Positions 1 through 7,912 are shown, counted from the stretch's first letter. The stretch is DNA of 39,301 nt from an uncultured Oscillospiraceae bacterium (GCA_944387615.1 CALXFP010000004.1:1-39301), one strand, 5' to 3'. The notes: generated by a model from the letters alone, not told the origin. A program made the numbers and translations.

Positions 1-66
1 GTTTTGGAAGAAATTCTGCTGTGGATCTCGGATTTGAAAGGAGAGGATAACCATGATTCCCAGTAG
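1..66 (+). CDS. C-terminal end of an upstream gene, possibly a winged-helix regulator (partial)
   Basis: A frame is open from the first base to a TAG at 64-66 and would encode about 21 residues beginning VLEEILLWISDLKGED. It overlaps the start of the next gene by 14 nt, which is typical of an operon. YhfC- and SdpI-like membrane proteins often follow a small ArsR- or PadR-type repressor, and the ending would suit one. Too little is visible to name the family. The other two frames also stop within the first 50 bases, so this is only the best guess. Confidence 0.3.
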   Translation, partial: VLEEILLWISDLKGEDNHDSQ

Positions 67-895
67 TACCTTTATCGCCTGTTTTATTACGCTGTTTCTT
101 ACTCTGATTCTTCCGCTCCTGGTTCTCATCATCATGGGTATCAAAAACAAAGGCAAGGGCATCTGGTCTGCCTGGTTTCTGGGTGCTGCCGGGTTCTTTG
201 TTTCCCAGGTGGTAATCCGCATTCCCCTTCTGGGAATTTTGTCGGGGATGGAATCTGTGGTCGTGTTTTCCCAGGAACACTTTTTCTTGTATGTCTTGAT
301 TCTGGCATTTACCGCTGGTCTTTTTGAACTGGCAGGTCGATTTGCTGCCGCCAAATGTCTGGGGAAAAACCGCACCTTCCGACGGTCTCTGGCAGCAGGT
401 TTGGGCCACGGCGGCATCGAGTCCATCGTGCTGGTAGGCCTTACTTACATCAACAATCTGGTGTACCTGTTCCTGATTCAGTCCGGCGGATTTGATGCCA
501 TGATTGCCCAGACGGAAGCAATGGGCGCAGAGCCTGCGCAGCTGATCGCTGTCCGGGATGCCTTGCTTCAGGTCTCTGCTCCCCTGTTCCTGGCTGCCGG
601 AGTGGAACGGGTGTTGACCATGGTTTCCCACGCCGCCATGTCCGTAATGGTCTGTTACGGTGTTGCGGTAAAGCGCCCCCTGCCCTGGATGCTGCTGTGT
701 CTGGGTATGCACACGCTGCTGGATACGACCATCGCCGCAACCGGATTCTTTTCCCAAACCATTGCCTACGGCATCATTTACACCTGCATGACCATAATGG
801 CTGTAATTTCCATTTGGATTCTGCGCAAGCTCTCCCAGCGTTGGCCGGAGGCAGCTGCAGAACCCGCCCTCGCTCCGGAAGGAGGTAGCGTATGA
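53..895 (+). CDS. YhfC-family integral membrane protein (putative intramembrane protease)
   Basis: This 280-residue protein is almost entirely hydrophobic, with about seven to eight predicted membrane segments. Around residues 121-128 it carries GLGHGGIES, the His/Glu signature of the YhfC family, and later His-containing helices (VSHAAM, GMHTLLD). The family is distantly related to CAAX-type membrane proteases and is often a bacteriocin-immunity or stress gene; the substrate is unknown. AAAGGAGAGG lies 6-15 nt before the ATG. The stop overlaps the next start (ATGA), so the two are translationally coupled. The length is normal for the family. I see the motif directly; the protease role is inferred from the family. 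Confidence 0.75.
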   Translation: MIPSSTFIACFITLFLTLILPLLVLIIMGIKNKGKGIWSAWFLGAAGFFVSQVVIRIPLLGILSGMESVVVFSQEHFFLYVLILAFTAGLFELAGRFAAAKCLGKNRTFRRSLAAGLGHGGIESIVLVGLTYINNLVYLFLIQSGGFDAMIAQTEAMGAEPAQLIAVRDALLQVSAPLFLAAGVERVLTMVSHAAMSVMVCYGVAVKRPLPWMLLCLGMHTLLDTTIAATGFFSQTIAYGIIYTCMTIMAVISIWILRKLSQRWPEAAAEPALAPEGGSV

Positions 896-1983
896 TTCGC
901 AAAAATCGAAAAGTTTTGATTCTGTCTTCCCTGGTTACGTTGCTGCCGATTCTGGTCGGCCTTATCCTATGGGATCGGCTGCCGGAGAAACTGGTCACTC
1001 ATTGGGGTATTGACGGTCAGCCCGACGGATGGAGCGGCCTTCCCTTTGCCGTTTTCGGAACGCCGCTGACCATGCTGGCCGTCCAGTGGCTGCTGGTGCT
1101 GATTACGTCCTTCGATTCCAAAGCCCGGGAACGAAATACCAAGCCTTTCCAGATGGTGCTGTGGATTATGCCGGTACTGTCCAATCTCAGCTGCTTTACC
1201 ATGTATGCTCTGGCGCTGGGTGTGGAGTTTTCCATGTCTCGCCTGATGCTTATTTTCATGGGCGTGATTTTCCTGGTAATCGGCAACTACTTGCCCAAGT
1301 GCCGCCAGAATTACACCATCGGCATCCGGGTTCCCTGGACCTATGCCGATGAAGAAACCTGGAATTCCACCCATCGGTTCGGCGGACGGGTATGGGTTAT
1401 TTGCAGTGTAGTTATGATTCTTTCTGTTTTCCTGCCGGCTGCCTGGGGCATCACCATATTCATCACCGCCACCATTGCGCTGGGCGTGATTCCCATCGTC
1501 TATGCCTGGCTGTTCTACCGGAAGAAAAAGCGCAGCGGCGCTGCCATGTCCTCTACCCTGCCGCCGCTGAAAAAAGGGAGCAAAGCATTGGCTGTTGGCG
1601 TGCTGGTTTTTGTACTGGTATTGACCGCTTTCATCGTATCCATGCTGTTCCTGGGAGATATTTCCGTGGAATATGGTCAGGATTCTTTTACCATCGTGGC
1701 CAGCTTCTATGACGATCTGACGGTCGACTACGATTCGGTGGAAACCATCGAATACCGGGACGGCAATCTGCCGGGGATTCGGACCTGGGGCTATGGAAGC
1801 TTCCGGCTGCTGATGGGTTATTTTGAAAACGAGGAATTTGGCGGCTACACCCGCTACACCTACTACGACCCGGAATCCTGCGTAATTCTGACCGTGGACG
1901 GAAAAACTTTGGCCCTGAGCGGCGAAAATCCGGAGCAAACCAAGACAATCTACGAAACCCTGAAAAGCCATACCGGACTGTAA
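892..1983 (+). CDS. DUF1648/SdpI-family membrane protein
   Basis: The N-terminus (about residues 15-45, LPEKLVTHWGIDGQPDGW) matches the DUF1648 domain. The middle (about 130-165, GNYLPKCRQNYTIGIRVPW..WNSTHRFGG) matches the SdpI domain of immunity proteins such as Bacillus SdpI. About six to seven membrane helices are predicted, followed by an extracytoplasmic C-terminal domain after a helix near residue 240. SdpI-type proteins protect against secreted toxins or act in signalling. The GTATGATTC junction shares ATGA with the preceding yhfC-type gene, whose end carries the ribosome-binding site GGAGGTAG. Function beyond membrane immunity or signalling is inferred. Confidence 0.75.
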   Translation: MIRKNRKVLILSSLVTLLPILVGLILWDRLPEKLVTHWGIDGQPDGWSGLPFAVFGTPLTMLAVQWLLVLITSFDSKARERNTKPFQMVLWIMPVLSNLSCFTMYALALGVEFSMSRLMLIFMGVIFLVIGNYLPKCRQNYTIGIRVPWTYADEETWNSTHRFGGRVWVICSVVMILSVFLPAAWGITIFITATIALGVIPIVYAWLFYRKKKRSGAAMSSTLPPLKKGSKALAVGVLVFVLVLTAFIVSMLFLGDISVEYGQDSFTIVASFYDDLTVDYDSVETIEYRDGNLPGIRTWGYGSFRLLMGYFENEEFGGYTRYTYYDPESCVILTVDGKTLALSGENPEQTKTIYETLKSHTGL

Positions 1984-1992
1984 CATCCGTTT

Positions 1993-2024
1993 CCCCGCCC
2001 AAATTCCAAATTGGGCGGGGAAAA
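1993..2024 (+). terminator. Rho-independent terminator after the SdpI-type gene
   Basis: CCCCGCCCAA (1993-2002) pairs perfectly with TTGGGCGGGG (2011-2020) around an 8-nt loop. It sits 9 nt past the stop codon and is followed by AAAATTGG. The downstream T-tract is poor, but the strength and position of the stem make termination likely. Confidence 0.7.
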
Positions 2025-2037
2025 TTGGAAAATAGCC

Positions 2038-2066
2038 TTGACTGTAGGGTAAAATTCCTCTATAAT
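2038..2066 (+). promoter_or_regulatory. Vegetative (sigma-A type) promoter of greA-lysS
   Basis: TTGACT (2038-2043) and a perfect TATAAT (2061-2066) are separated by exactly 17 nt. The start codon of greA lies 44 nt beyond the -10 element, giving a short leader with AGAAAGGA ahead of the ATG. Confidence 0.85.
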
Positions 2067-2109
2067 ATTCGGAGCTATGGATATTTTATCTGAGAAAGGA
2101 TTTTAAAAT

Positions 2110-2586
2110 ATGGCTAAGGAATTTAAAATTACCAGCTTGCGTCTGGCAGATCTGGAAAAAGAACTGAACTATCTGAAGACGACCCGTGAGCGGGAAGTCG
2201 CTGCCATGATCGCAGAAGCCCGTTCCTACGGTGACTTGTCCGAAAACTCCGAATACGATGCCGCAAAAAACGAGCAGGCAAAGCTCTATGGCCGTATTGC
2301 TGAGATTGAGGATATCCTGTCTCACGCCGTCATCATTGAAGACGAGAACGAAGCCACCGGTCGTGTCGGCCTGGGCTGCACCGTTGTGGTAGAGGACGAG
2401 AAGGGCAACCAGACCGAGTATCGGATCACCGGTTCTCAGGAAGCCAACCCCATGGAGCGCAAGCTGTCCGACGACTCCCCCTTCGGTCGTGCCATTGTGG
2501 GCAAGGCCGCAGGCGAGCACTTCACCGTCAACGCCCCCGCCGGTTCCTTCACCATGAAGGTTGTCCGTGTTTCTCGTGAGGGCTAA
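2110..2586 (+). CDS. greA: Transcription elongation factor GreA
   Basis: This 158-residue protein has the family's usual length and two domains. The N-terminal coiled coil holds ARSYGDLSENSEYDAAKNEQ (about residues 37-56), whose acidic tip Asp/Glu pair reaches into RNA polymerase. The C-terminal FKBP-like domain ends in GKAAGEHFTVNAPAGSFTMKVVRV. GreA stimulates transcript cleavage in backtracked RNA polymerase. It is the first gene of an operon with lysS, starting 3 nt after its stop, an arrangement common in Clostridia. Confidence 0.95.
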   Translation: MAKEFKITSLRLADLEKELNYLKTTREREVAAMIAEARSYGDLSENSEYDAAKNEQAKLYGRIAEIEDILSHAVIIEDENEATGRVGLGCTVVVEDEKGNQTEYRITGSQEANPMERKLSDDSPFGRAIVGKAAGEHFTVNAPAGSFTMKVVRVSREG

Positions 2587-2589
2587 GCC

Positions 2590-4083
2590 ATGGCAAAATT
2601 TGTACCCCAGTCCGAAATGCCCCTGTCCGATCAGGTAAAGGTCCGCCGGGAAAAGCTGGAGTCTCTCCGGGCAGAAGGCATTGATCCCTTCCTGGAAACC
2701 CGGTTTGAAGTGACTTCCACTTCTGCCATTATCAAGAGCCAGTTCGAAGCCATGGAAGGCCAGTCCGTCCGCCTGGCTGGTCGTCTGATGAGCAAGCGCG
2801 GCATGGGCAAGGTCTCCTTCTGCGACTTGCAGGACCGGGACGGCCGGATTCAGCTGTACGTCAAGTTCGACGAGATGGAAGAATCCGCTTTCCAGCGGTT
2901 CAAGAAAAACGACATTGGTGACATTGTGGGTGTGGTTGGCGATGTGTTCAAAACCGAGCGGGGCGAGATCTCCGTCCGGGTTCACGAGGCCACCCTGCTG
3001 AGCAAGTCCCTGCTGCCCCTGCCGGAGAAGTTCCACGGCCTGACCAATGTGGAAACCCGGTTCCGTCAGCGTTATGTGGACCTGATGGTCAATCCCGAGG
3101 TCAAGCAGAACTTCGTCATCCGCTCCAAGTTCATCAAGTTCATGCGCAACTACCTGGACAGCCGGAACTACATTGAGGTGGAGACCCCGGTTCTGAACAC
3201 CATCGCCGGCGGCGCCGCCGCCCGGCCCTTCATCACCCACCACAACACCCTGGACATCGATATGTACATGCGCATCGCCACCGAGCTGCCCCTGAAGCGG
3301 CTGATCGTGGGCGGCATGGACCGGGTGTACGAAGTGGGCCGGATTTTCCGGAATGAGGGCATGGACCCCAAACACAATCCCGAGTTTACCACCGTGGAAC
3401 TGTATCAGGCTTACGCCGACTTCCACGACATGATGGACATTGCCGAGGGCATCATCTCCGGCGCCGCCAAGGAAATCCTGGGCACCTATGAGGTGGATTG
3501 GATGGGCGAGCACATCGACCTGACCCCCGGTTGGCGCCGTCTGACCATGGTGGACGCTGTCAAGGAGTACGCCGGCTTGGACTTTGGCGCCATTACCGAC
3601 GACGCCGAGGCTGTTGCTGCTGCCAAGTCCATTGGCGTAGAGCTGGCCGACGCTGCCGAAAAGACCTGGGGCAACGCTCTGTATGCCTGCTTCGACCAGA
3701 AGGTGGAAGAGCATCTGATTCAGCCCACCTTTATTACCATGTATCCGGTGGAGGTTTCTCCCCTGACCAAGCGTTCTCCTCTGGATTCCCGACTGACAGA
3801 GCGGTTTGAGCTGTTCGTCTGCCACAGCGAGCTGGCCAACGCCTACTCCGAGCTGAACGATCCCATGGATCAGCGGGACCGTTTCCAGAAACAGGTGGAG
3901 CAGCGGGAGCGCGGCGACGAGGAAACCGAAATGCTGGACGAAGATTTCCTGACCGCCCTGGAGTACGGTATGCCTCCCACGGGCGGCATGGGCATGGGTG
4001 TGGACCGGATTGTGATGCTGCTCACCGGCACCGATACCATCCGGGAAGTCATCCTTTTCCCCACGATGAAGCCCCTCGACTAA
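2590..4083 (+). CDS. lysS: Lysyl-tRNA synthetase, class II, catalytic core (C-terminus redefined by an insertion)
   Basis: LysRS charges tRNA-Lys with lysine using ATP. This 497-residue product has the N-terminal OB-fold anticodon-binding domain (about 55-145) and the class II catalytic domain: motif 2 with GRIFRNEGMDPKHNPEFTTVELYQ (about 252-275) and motif 3 with GGMGMGVDRIVMLL (about 462-475). The end, FPTMKPLD, is a typical LysRS ending, so the enzyme should be active. The last codons coincide with a 16-bp sequence repeated at 21813, where the frame continues as PTMKPMDIPK into a tRNA-binding domain. I infer that the ancestral protein was longer (642 residues) and that the final codons and stop here are supplied by the inserted element. 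It is cotranscribed with greA. Confidence 0.95.
   Translation: MAKFVPQSEMPLSDQVKVRREKLESLRAEGIDPFLETRFEVTSTSAIIKSQFEAMEGQSVRLAGRLMSKRGMGKVSFCDLQDRDGRIQLYVKFDEMEESAFQRFKKNDIGDIVGVVGDVFKTERGEISVRVHEATLLSKSLLPLPEKFHGLTNVETRFRQRYVDLMVNPEVKQNFVIRSKFIKFMRNYLDSRNYIEVETPVLNTIAGGAAARPFITHHNTLDIDMYMRIATELPLKRLIVGGMDRVYEVGRIFRNEGMDPKHNPEFTTVELYQAYADFHDMMDIAEGIISGAAKEILGTYEVDWMGEHIDLTPGWRRLTMVDAVKEYAGLDFGAITDDAEAVAAAKSIGVELADAAEKTWGNALYACFDQKVEEHLIQPTFITMYPVEVSPLTKRSPLDSRLTERFELFVCHSELANAYSELNDPMDQRDRFQKQVEQRERGDEETEMLDEDFLTALEYGMPPTGGMGMGVDRIVMLLTGTDTIREVILFPTMKPLD
4058..4073 (+). other. attL: left attachment core inside the lysS 3' end
   Basis: TCCCCACGATGAAGCC encodes the (F)PTMKP near the LysRS C-terminus. 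It recurs at 21813-21828 with one mismatch (G here, C there). Downstream of the core the left copy reads CCTCGACTAA, giving Leu-Asp-stop. The right copy continues TATGGATATA, giving Met-Asp-Ile. A mismatch within the core is compatible with Tn916-type recombinases, which tolerate heterologous overlap regions, or with later drift. Confidence 0.7.
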
Positions 4084-4097
4084 AGAAAGTACAAGAT

Positions 4098-4126
4098 ATA
4101 GTGTTAATTTTGAAAATAAACACTAT
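4098..4126 (+). repeat. AT-rich hairpin after lysS
   Basis: ATAGTGTT (4098-4105) is the inverse complement of AACACTAT (4119-4126), with a 13-nt loop. It lies 15 nt past the lysS stop at the element's left end. It may end the greA-lysS transcript, although no good T-tract follows. Confidence 0.4.
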
Positions 4127-4157
4127 ATAATGTGGTTTTCTGCGGTGTTATCCTCCC

Positions 4158-4179
4158 TTTGACAGCAATTTGACAGCAA
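4158..4179 (+). repeat. Tandem TTTGACAGCAA repeats, candidate left integrase arm sites
   Basis: TTTGACAGCAA occurs twice back to back (4158-4168 and 4169-4179). The same GACAGCAA core recurs just after the integrase gene at 21667 and 21687. Tn916-type integrases bind short direct repeats inside each element end through their N-terminal domain. The match between ends supports that role, which is inferred. Confidence 0.6.
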
Positions 4180-4202
4180 ATTCCCAAGGAATAACGCATC
4201 AA

Positions 4203-4218
4203 CACGAAGCGTTGTGAA
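4203..4218 (+). repeat. Left copy of the CACGAAGC..GTGAA end repeat
   Basis: CACGAAGCGTTGTGAA differs at two positions from the two copies near the right end (21728 and 21781). It is an imperfect palindrome (CAC..GTG), suggesting a dimeric DNA-binding protein such as an excisionase or host factor. Confidence 0.45.
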
Positions 4219-4255
4219 TTTCAGGCAATACGGTGTCAGGTTTGAACAGACCAAG

Positions 4256-4294
4256 GAGCACTTCTTAGAGTAACTCTGAGAAGTGCTCTTTTTT
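4256..4294 (+). terminator. Strong rho-independent terminator
   Basis: GAGCACTTCTTAGAG (4256-4270) pairs with CTCTGAGAAGTGCTC (4274-4288) with one G-T wobble and a 3-nt loop, followed by TTTTTT. It lies upstream of the first element gene and isolates it from lysS transcription. Confidence 0.85.
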
Positions 4295-4348
4295 CGTTCT
4301 GCGGTTAATTTCTGTCCACACCCAAATCAATTTTAGGAGGATACCACG

Positions 4349-4615
4349 ATGAAAGACAACTATGAACCCATCAAAAGCATGAAGGAAGTCCCGGCACAGC
4401 TGCGGAAGCTGCGCAGAGAGTATGTGCAGTATCAACAGGCAGAACTGATATACAGCCTGTCGCACAAAAAACTGCTGGAGCTTGCCAGCGATGCTGGGGC
4501 GATTTACCGCTTTGACAGTACAGTTTTGATCAACAGAGATATTTTTGACGCCTACTTGGAGCAGTTCCACGAGCCTGCTACCAGCAAGTACAGAATTGGA
4601 GGCGATGAGGAATGA
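4349..4615 (+). CDS. DUF6462-type small DNA-binding (excisionase-like) protein
   Basis: This 88-residue protein resembles the small winged-helix excisionase-like proteins (DUF6462) of Clostridia mobile elements. The diagnostic stretch is EYVQYQQAELIYSLSHKKLL..ASDAGAIYR, then VLINRDIFDAYLEQF. TAGGAGG lies about 9 nt before the ATG. The stop overlaps the next start (ATGA), and it heads a four-gene operon linked the same way. Similar proteins are encoded by the next gene and at 19876 beside the integrase. A role in excision or copy control is inferred from family and position. Confidence 0.65.
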   Translation: MKDNYEPIKSMKEVPAQLRKLRREYVQYQQAELIYSLSHKKLLELASDAGAIYRFDSTVLINRDIFDAYLEQFHEPATSKYRIGGDEE

Positions 4616-4857
4616 GTGGAAATGTATGGATGTTCTCCAACCAGATCGATGATGCAGATGTGGAGTTTATGACCCACGACTTTGTAACATACAACATGGC
4701 GTGTGATTATTACCGCCTGGGACTCAAGCCTGTCACTCGTATGGCGCACGAAGCCGGAGCGGTTTATAAGATCGGAAAAAAGGTACTGATTCGCAGAAGC
4801 ATTTTTGAGGCATATCTGCGAGAACAGCGCAGTGTGGAAAGGAGTGAGCGGGAATGA
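4612..4857 (+). CDS. Second DUF6462-type excisionase-like protein
   Basis: This 81-residue protein shares its layout with the previous one: FVTYNMACDYYRLGLKPVTRMAHEAGAVYKIGKKVLIRRSIFEAYLRE aligns with the family's helix-turn-helix and the ending VL(I/V)N..I.(D/E).YLE. It starts in the previous stop (ATGA at 4612-4615) and ends in an ATGA with tnpV. Tandem paralogues may act as a heterodimer or show divergence of excisionase and regulator roles. The function is inferred only. Confidence 0.6.
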   Translation: MSGNVWMFSNQIDDADVEFMTHDFVTYNMACDYYRLGLKPVTRMAHEAGAVYKIGKKVLIRRSIFEAYLREQRSVERSERE

Positions 4858-5218
4858 AAGACGGTCTTGAATATAGCCTCGAATATATCCGCTCAGGTGA
4901 TTACTTTATCCCGAATTTGACACTACCTGAGGAAACCCGCCCCATCGGCAGGTGGGGGCGGATGCACCGGGATTACCTGAGAGAGCACAAACCGATTCAA
5001 TACAACTACCTGCTTCTTTCCGGCGAACTGTGGACTTACTGGCAGGCCTGAATGAGCAGGCGCAGGACAGGCTGGAAGGGATGATCGACCAGATGAAAAC
5101 TACCGAGGGAATTACGGAAACTCTGAAAGCCAGCGACCCAATGGCATGGGTGCAGCGCATGAACAATATCCACGCCAGAGCCGAGGAAATCGTCCGAGAG
5201 GAGGTGATCTATGTATGA
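4854..5218 (+). pseudogene. tnpV: TnpV family protein, frameshifted
   Basis: The first frame (4854-5051) gives the TnpV start, with YFIPNLTLPEETRPIGRWGRMHRDYLREH and LLLSGELWTY, then stops. The next frame continues as LAGLNEQAQDRLEGMIDQMK..GITETLKASDPMAWVQRMNNI..EEVIYV to a stop at 5216-5218. The joined length, about 121 residues, matches TnpV. One missing base near 5037-5041 (ACTTACTGG where ACTTACCTGG would restore the frame) accounts for the break. TnpV is a transposon-associated protein of unknown function common in Clostridia elements. The ATGA overlaps with both neighbours are intact, so the mutation looks recent. A sequencing error is possible. Confidence 0.75.
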
Positions 5219-5523
5219 AGATGGAAGAATATATCCGAGTACTGGGAAACTATGTGGCATCCCACGGGCTGAATCTTGGAGACGGCGAATCTGTCTTGTC
5301 TCTGCTCTATGAGGCATACGGAGATATCAACCCGATGTACGATGACCACATTAAGGCTGATTTTGCAGAACTGTATCAGGCATTGAACGGAATGCCGCTA
5401 CGGGAAATGGATGGGATTATCAACCCTGTCTGCGCCCTCTGCCGGGATCATGAACGGAATGGATTTGTGCATGGCGTGCACGTGGGAGTACAATTGGCAC
5501 GGGAAATACAGAATGTAGAATAA
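5215..5523 (+). CDS. Hypothetical protein of Clostridia mobile elements
   Basis: This 102-residue protein has no recognised domain. It contains GDGESVLSLLYEAY and ends GIINPVCALCRDHERNGFVHGVHVGVQLARE; small proteins with this kind of C-terminus often accompany tnpV in gut Firmicute elements. The ATG at 5215 overlaps the tnpV stop (ATGA) and follows GAGAGGAGGTGA, so translation of the two would be coupled. Start at 5221 (the second Met) is also possible. The function is unknown. Confidence 0.65.
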   Translation: MKMEEYIRVLGNYVASHGLNLGDGESVLSLLYEAYGDINPMYDDHIKADFAELYQALNGMPLREMDGIINPVCALCRDHERNGFVHGVHVGVQLAREIQNVE

Positions 5524-5538
5524 TCAATATTCGCTATA

Positions 5539-5570
5539 CCTCAACCCCGAAAAACGGAGTTGAGGCTCTT
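5539..5570 (+). terminator. Terminator of the left element operon
   Basis: CCTCAAC (5539-5545) pairs with GTTGAGG (5559-5565), with an inner CCG/CGG pair, 15 nt past the stop at 5523. It is followed by CTCTT, a weak T-tract. Confidence 0.6.
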
Positions 5571-5922
5571 GCTATTATTGGAGCAAAGGCTCATTTGCTA
5601 CGGCACCACCTCAATCGGCTAAGATTTGCCTTGGGAAACCATGATAAATCACGATTCAAATACCGATTACTACCAATTTACTACTTTTTCGAGTTCCGAT
5701 ATGATGAAAACTACGTAAAATGCAGTCCCGGGCAGGAGTTTTTTGTCCTGTTTGGAACAGCGTTTTGTTTGTCTGCCGTTTCGCCCGAAATGTGTTTTTG
5801 TAATATACGAACACATTTTACAGTGTGCGACTTTGCGGCGCAAAGCTAATTCATAACGCACCCGGCATGGGCAAAATCAAACGGATGAAAGTCCCAAATC
5901 CGCCCGGTAGCAAGAAGAGTAT
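5571..5922 (+). other. Gene-free stretch between element operon and cargo
   Basis: I find no convincing gene here. The short open frames lack ribosome-binding sites and have odd composition. It is AT-richer than the cargo on its right. I see no clear repeat, promoter or RNA. It may be a decayed junction where the fermentation genes were joined to the element. Confidence 0.4.
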
Positions 5923-5960
5923 AGCCCTACTGCTGGCGGTATTCAGCAGTAGGGCTTTTA
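5923..5960 (+). terminator. Perfect 13-bp hairpin terminator between convergent genes
   Basis: AGCCCTACTGCTG (5923-5935) pairs with CAGCAGTAGGGCT (5944-5956) around 8 nt, followed by TTTATG on the plus strand. It lies 10 nt beyond the 3' end of the minus-strand transporter, so it may end transcripts from both sides. Confidence 0.65.
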
Positions 5961-5969
5961 TGTCTATAT

Positions 5970-6938
5970 TCAAATCAAAGCGAAAGAACGCAGCAGGTAC
6001 AGCCAGAAGGTTATGGATACGGAGGACAGTATGGTGGAAAGAAGAATCGCATTGGAGGTCAGCACGCCGTCGGCGTGCATGCTTTTTGCCATTACGAAAC
6101 TGGCAACGGTGGTGGGAGAACCTGCCATGATCAAAATGGCAATCAGCTCACTTTCCCGGAAGCCAAGCATTGCAGCCAATGGCAGGAAAACGCCCGGCAG
6201 CAAAAACAGCTTGACAATGGAGGAGCAGACGGCCCCTTTCCAACGGGTCATGGCCTCGCTGCCGGAGAAGGAAGCGCCCACTACCAACAATGCCACGGGG
6301 GTTGCGGTTGCGCCAAGAGAGCTGAGTGCATTGTCCAGCATGGTGGGAATCGGAATGCGCAGCAGGGCAAAGGGAATTCCCAGCAGGATGCCGATAATCA
6401 GCGGATTTTTCGATACATTGATGCATGCCGCCTTTATTGCGCCACTGCCGTGGGTGGCAGGAATCAGCCTGCCCTCACTGTCCACGTGGGGCGAAAAGCT
6501 GAGAATCAGCACGGAATAGACATTAAAAAAGGGAACAGAGAACATGATCATCATGGGCACCATGCCGGCCTCGCCGTAGATATTGACGGCCAAAGCAACG
6601 CCCAGAACTGCCGCACTTGACCGGGCGGAAGCCTGGGCAAAGGCACCTACCTGCCCTTTGTCCTTCATGAACAGCCAGGAAGCAGCCCAGATGCCCAGAA
6701 ACATTACCGTGGTTGCGGAAAAGCAGAACAATCAGAAGCCAGGATCAAATTCGATGTAAAAATCCATACCTGCCATGGAGCGGAACAGGCTGATGGGCAG
6801 GGCGCATTTGAACACATATTCGTTAGCGGTTTTGTTGAAACCATCGTTCAGAAGATGTACTTTCTGCAAAAAGAAGCCCACCAGAATGACCAGAAACACA
6901 GGAATGGTCGCGTTCAGGGCAAAGACAAAATTCTCCAT
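5970..6938 (-). pseudogene. AEC (auxin efflux carrier) family transporter, interrupted by one in-frame TGA
   Basis: Reading through a single TGA at 6734-6732 gives 322 residues, the usual AEC length. The N-terminal part (68 residues: LNATIPVFLVILVGFFLQKVHLL..FNKTANEYVFKCALP) is typical, and the rest (253 residues) carries the family's remaining helices, with ALLRIPIP, LGATATPVALLVVGASF and MAGSPTTVASFVMA. The frame is the same on both sides, so a point mutation such as Trp TGG to TGA is the simplest cause. AEC proteins often move malate or other organic acids. It lies 23 nt behind the LysR gene on the same strand and suits a C4-acid module. TGA is a normal stop elsewhere here, so recoding is unlikely. 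Confidence 0.8.
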
Positions 6939-6961
6939 TTATATACACAATCTTCTTTCTC

Positions 6962-7849
6962 TTAAGGTTCCTCCGGGAACAGAGGATAATCCCGGACGAA
7001 AGAGATAAAAGCTTCGGTGCTGCTGGCAGTATATTTCCCTTTCCGCCAAATTAACCCCACCTTTTGCTCAATCCTGGGCTCAATGGGAATCCCTACAATG
7101 TCCGGATGATCCTGAAGCAGGGAAGCGTAAAAAAAGCTGGCGCAGGTGTTGTTGTGGATCATGCTCTTCATAGTGTAGATCTGGCTGGTGTAGATCAGGA
7201 TGTTGGGCACGATTCCCATTTGGTCGTACCGGTTGCGGATGGAGCGGTTCTGAACAGAGTCTGTATTATACATCACCAGCGGCTGAGATGCCAATTCCTC
7301 CAATGTGACCGATTCCCGTTTTGCCAGCATGTGGGCCGGGTCTACCGCTGCCACGAAATGATCCCGCCCGATGCACACCGAGTGGAACTTGTCCGGGTCA
7401 CTCAGGCTCAGATTCACCAGCGCCACATCTAGTTCCTCCTCCTGTACCAATGCCGCCGCCCGGGCGGAGCCATACTCATAGAAGGTCAGCCGGATATCCG
7501 GGTATTTCTCGTTAAAATCGTGTAGCAGATCCGGAAAAAAGGTGGTACCCCATAACGGCGGGATGCCTACGCTGACCGGCTGGCGGGAGCCTCCCAGATC
7601 GTGCAGCTGCATCTTCGCAGTCTCAACCTCCCGCAGCAGCCGCTCCGCCCGCTCGTAAAAACGCTCGCCGTCCGCGCTCAGGGACAGCTTGCTGCGGGTA
7701 TGGGAGAAAAGCGTAACGGAAAATTCCTTTTCCAATTCCCGGATGGCCCCGGAAATGGCAGGCTGGGTCACGAACAATTTCTTCGCGGCTTTCGTGATGC
7801 TGCCGCACTCCACTGCCGCGCAAAAGTATTCCAGCTGATTCAAATTCAT
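6962..7849 (-). CDS. LysR-family transcriptional regulator
   Basis: This 295-residue protein has the LysR winged helix-turn-helix at residues 1-60 (LEYFCAAVECGSITKAAKKL..TQPAISGAIRELEKE) and the periplasmic-binding-like effector domain from about 90. It is divergent from the transporter-dehydratase operon and cotranscribed with the broken AEC gene, like ttdR beside ttdABT in E. coli. It probably senses the substrate (tartrate or another C4 acid) and activates the divergent operon. AAGGGGGG precedes the ATG. Its own promoter overlaps a palindrome that could be its binding site, so autorepression is likely. Confidence 0.85.
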   Translation of the reverse strand: MNLNQLEYFCAAVECGSITKAAKKLFVTQPAISGAIRELEKEFSVTLFSHTRSKLSLSADGERFYERAERLLREVETAKMQLHDLGGSRQPVSVGIPPLWGTTFFPDLLHDFNEKYPDIRLTFYEYGSARAAALVQEEELDVALVNLSLSDPDKFHSVCIGRDHFVAAVDPAHMLAKRESVTLEELASQPLVMYNTDSVQNRSIRNRYDQMGIVPNILIYTSQIYTMKSMIHNNTCASFFYASLLQDHPDIVGIPIEPRIEQKVGLIWRKGKYTASSTEAFISFVRDYPLFPEEP

Positions 7850-7883
7850 GGGTTCCCCCCCTTTTGCACAAATCTATGTTGAT

Positions 7884-7912
7884 ATTTTAGCACATTGCAC
7901 AAACAAATGCAA
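7884..7912 (-). promoter_or_regulatory. LysR promoter with overlapping LysR-type operator palindrome
   Basis: On the minus strand TTGCAT (7912-7907) and TAAAAT (7889-7884) are separated by 17 nt. TTGCA-N8-TGCAA (7895-7912) is a dyad with the T-N11-A form of LysR-type boxes and covers the -35 element. A half-site, TTGCACAAAT, lies nearby at 7864. The assignment rests on geometry and position. Confidence 0.6.

Noticed and set aside
2086..3825. Long minus-strand frame opposite greA and lysS
   Set aside because: It mirrors the codon structure of two certain genes, has no ribosome-binding site and low-complexity His/Gly/Val-rich content.
4058..4330. tRNA gene as attachment target
   Set aside because: No cloverleaf can be drawn at either end; the repeat is within the lysS coding sequence.
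5860..5925. Possible group II intron fragment
   Set aside because: The sequence has only a vague resemblance to an intron 5' part; no reverse transcriptase or domain V was seen.
6732..6734. Selenocysteine or recoded TGA in the AEC gene
   Set aside because: AEC transporters are not selenoproteins, no downstream hairpin of the right kind was recognised, and TGA serves as a stop in many genes here.
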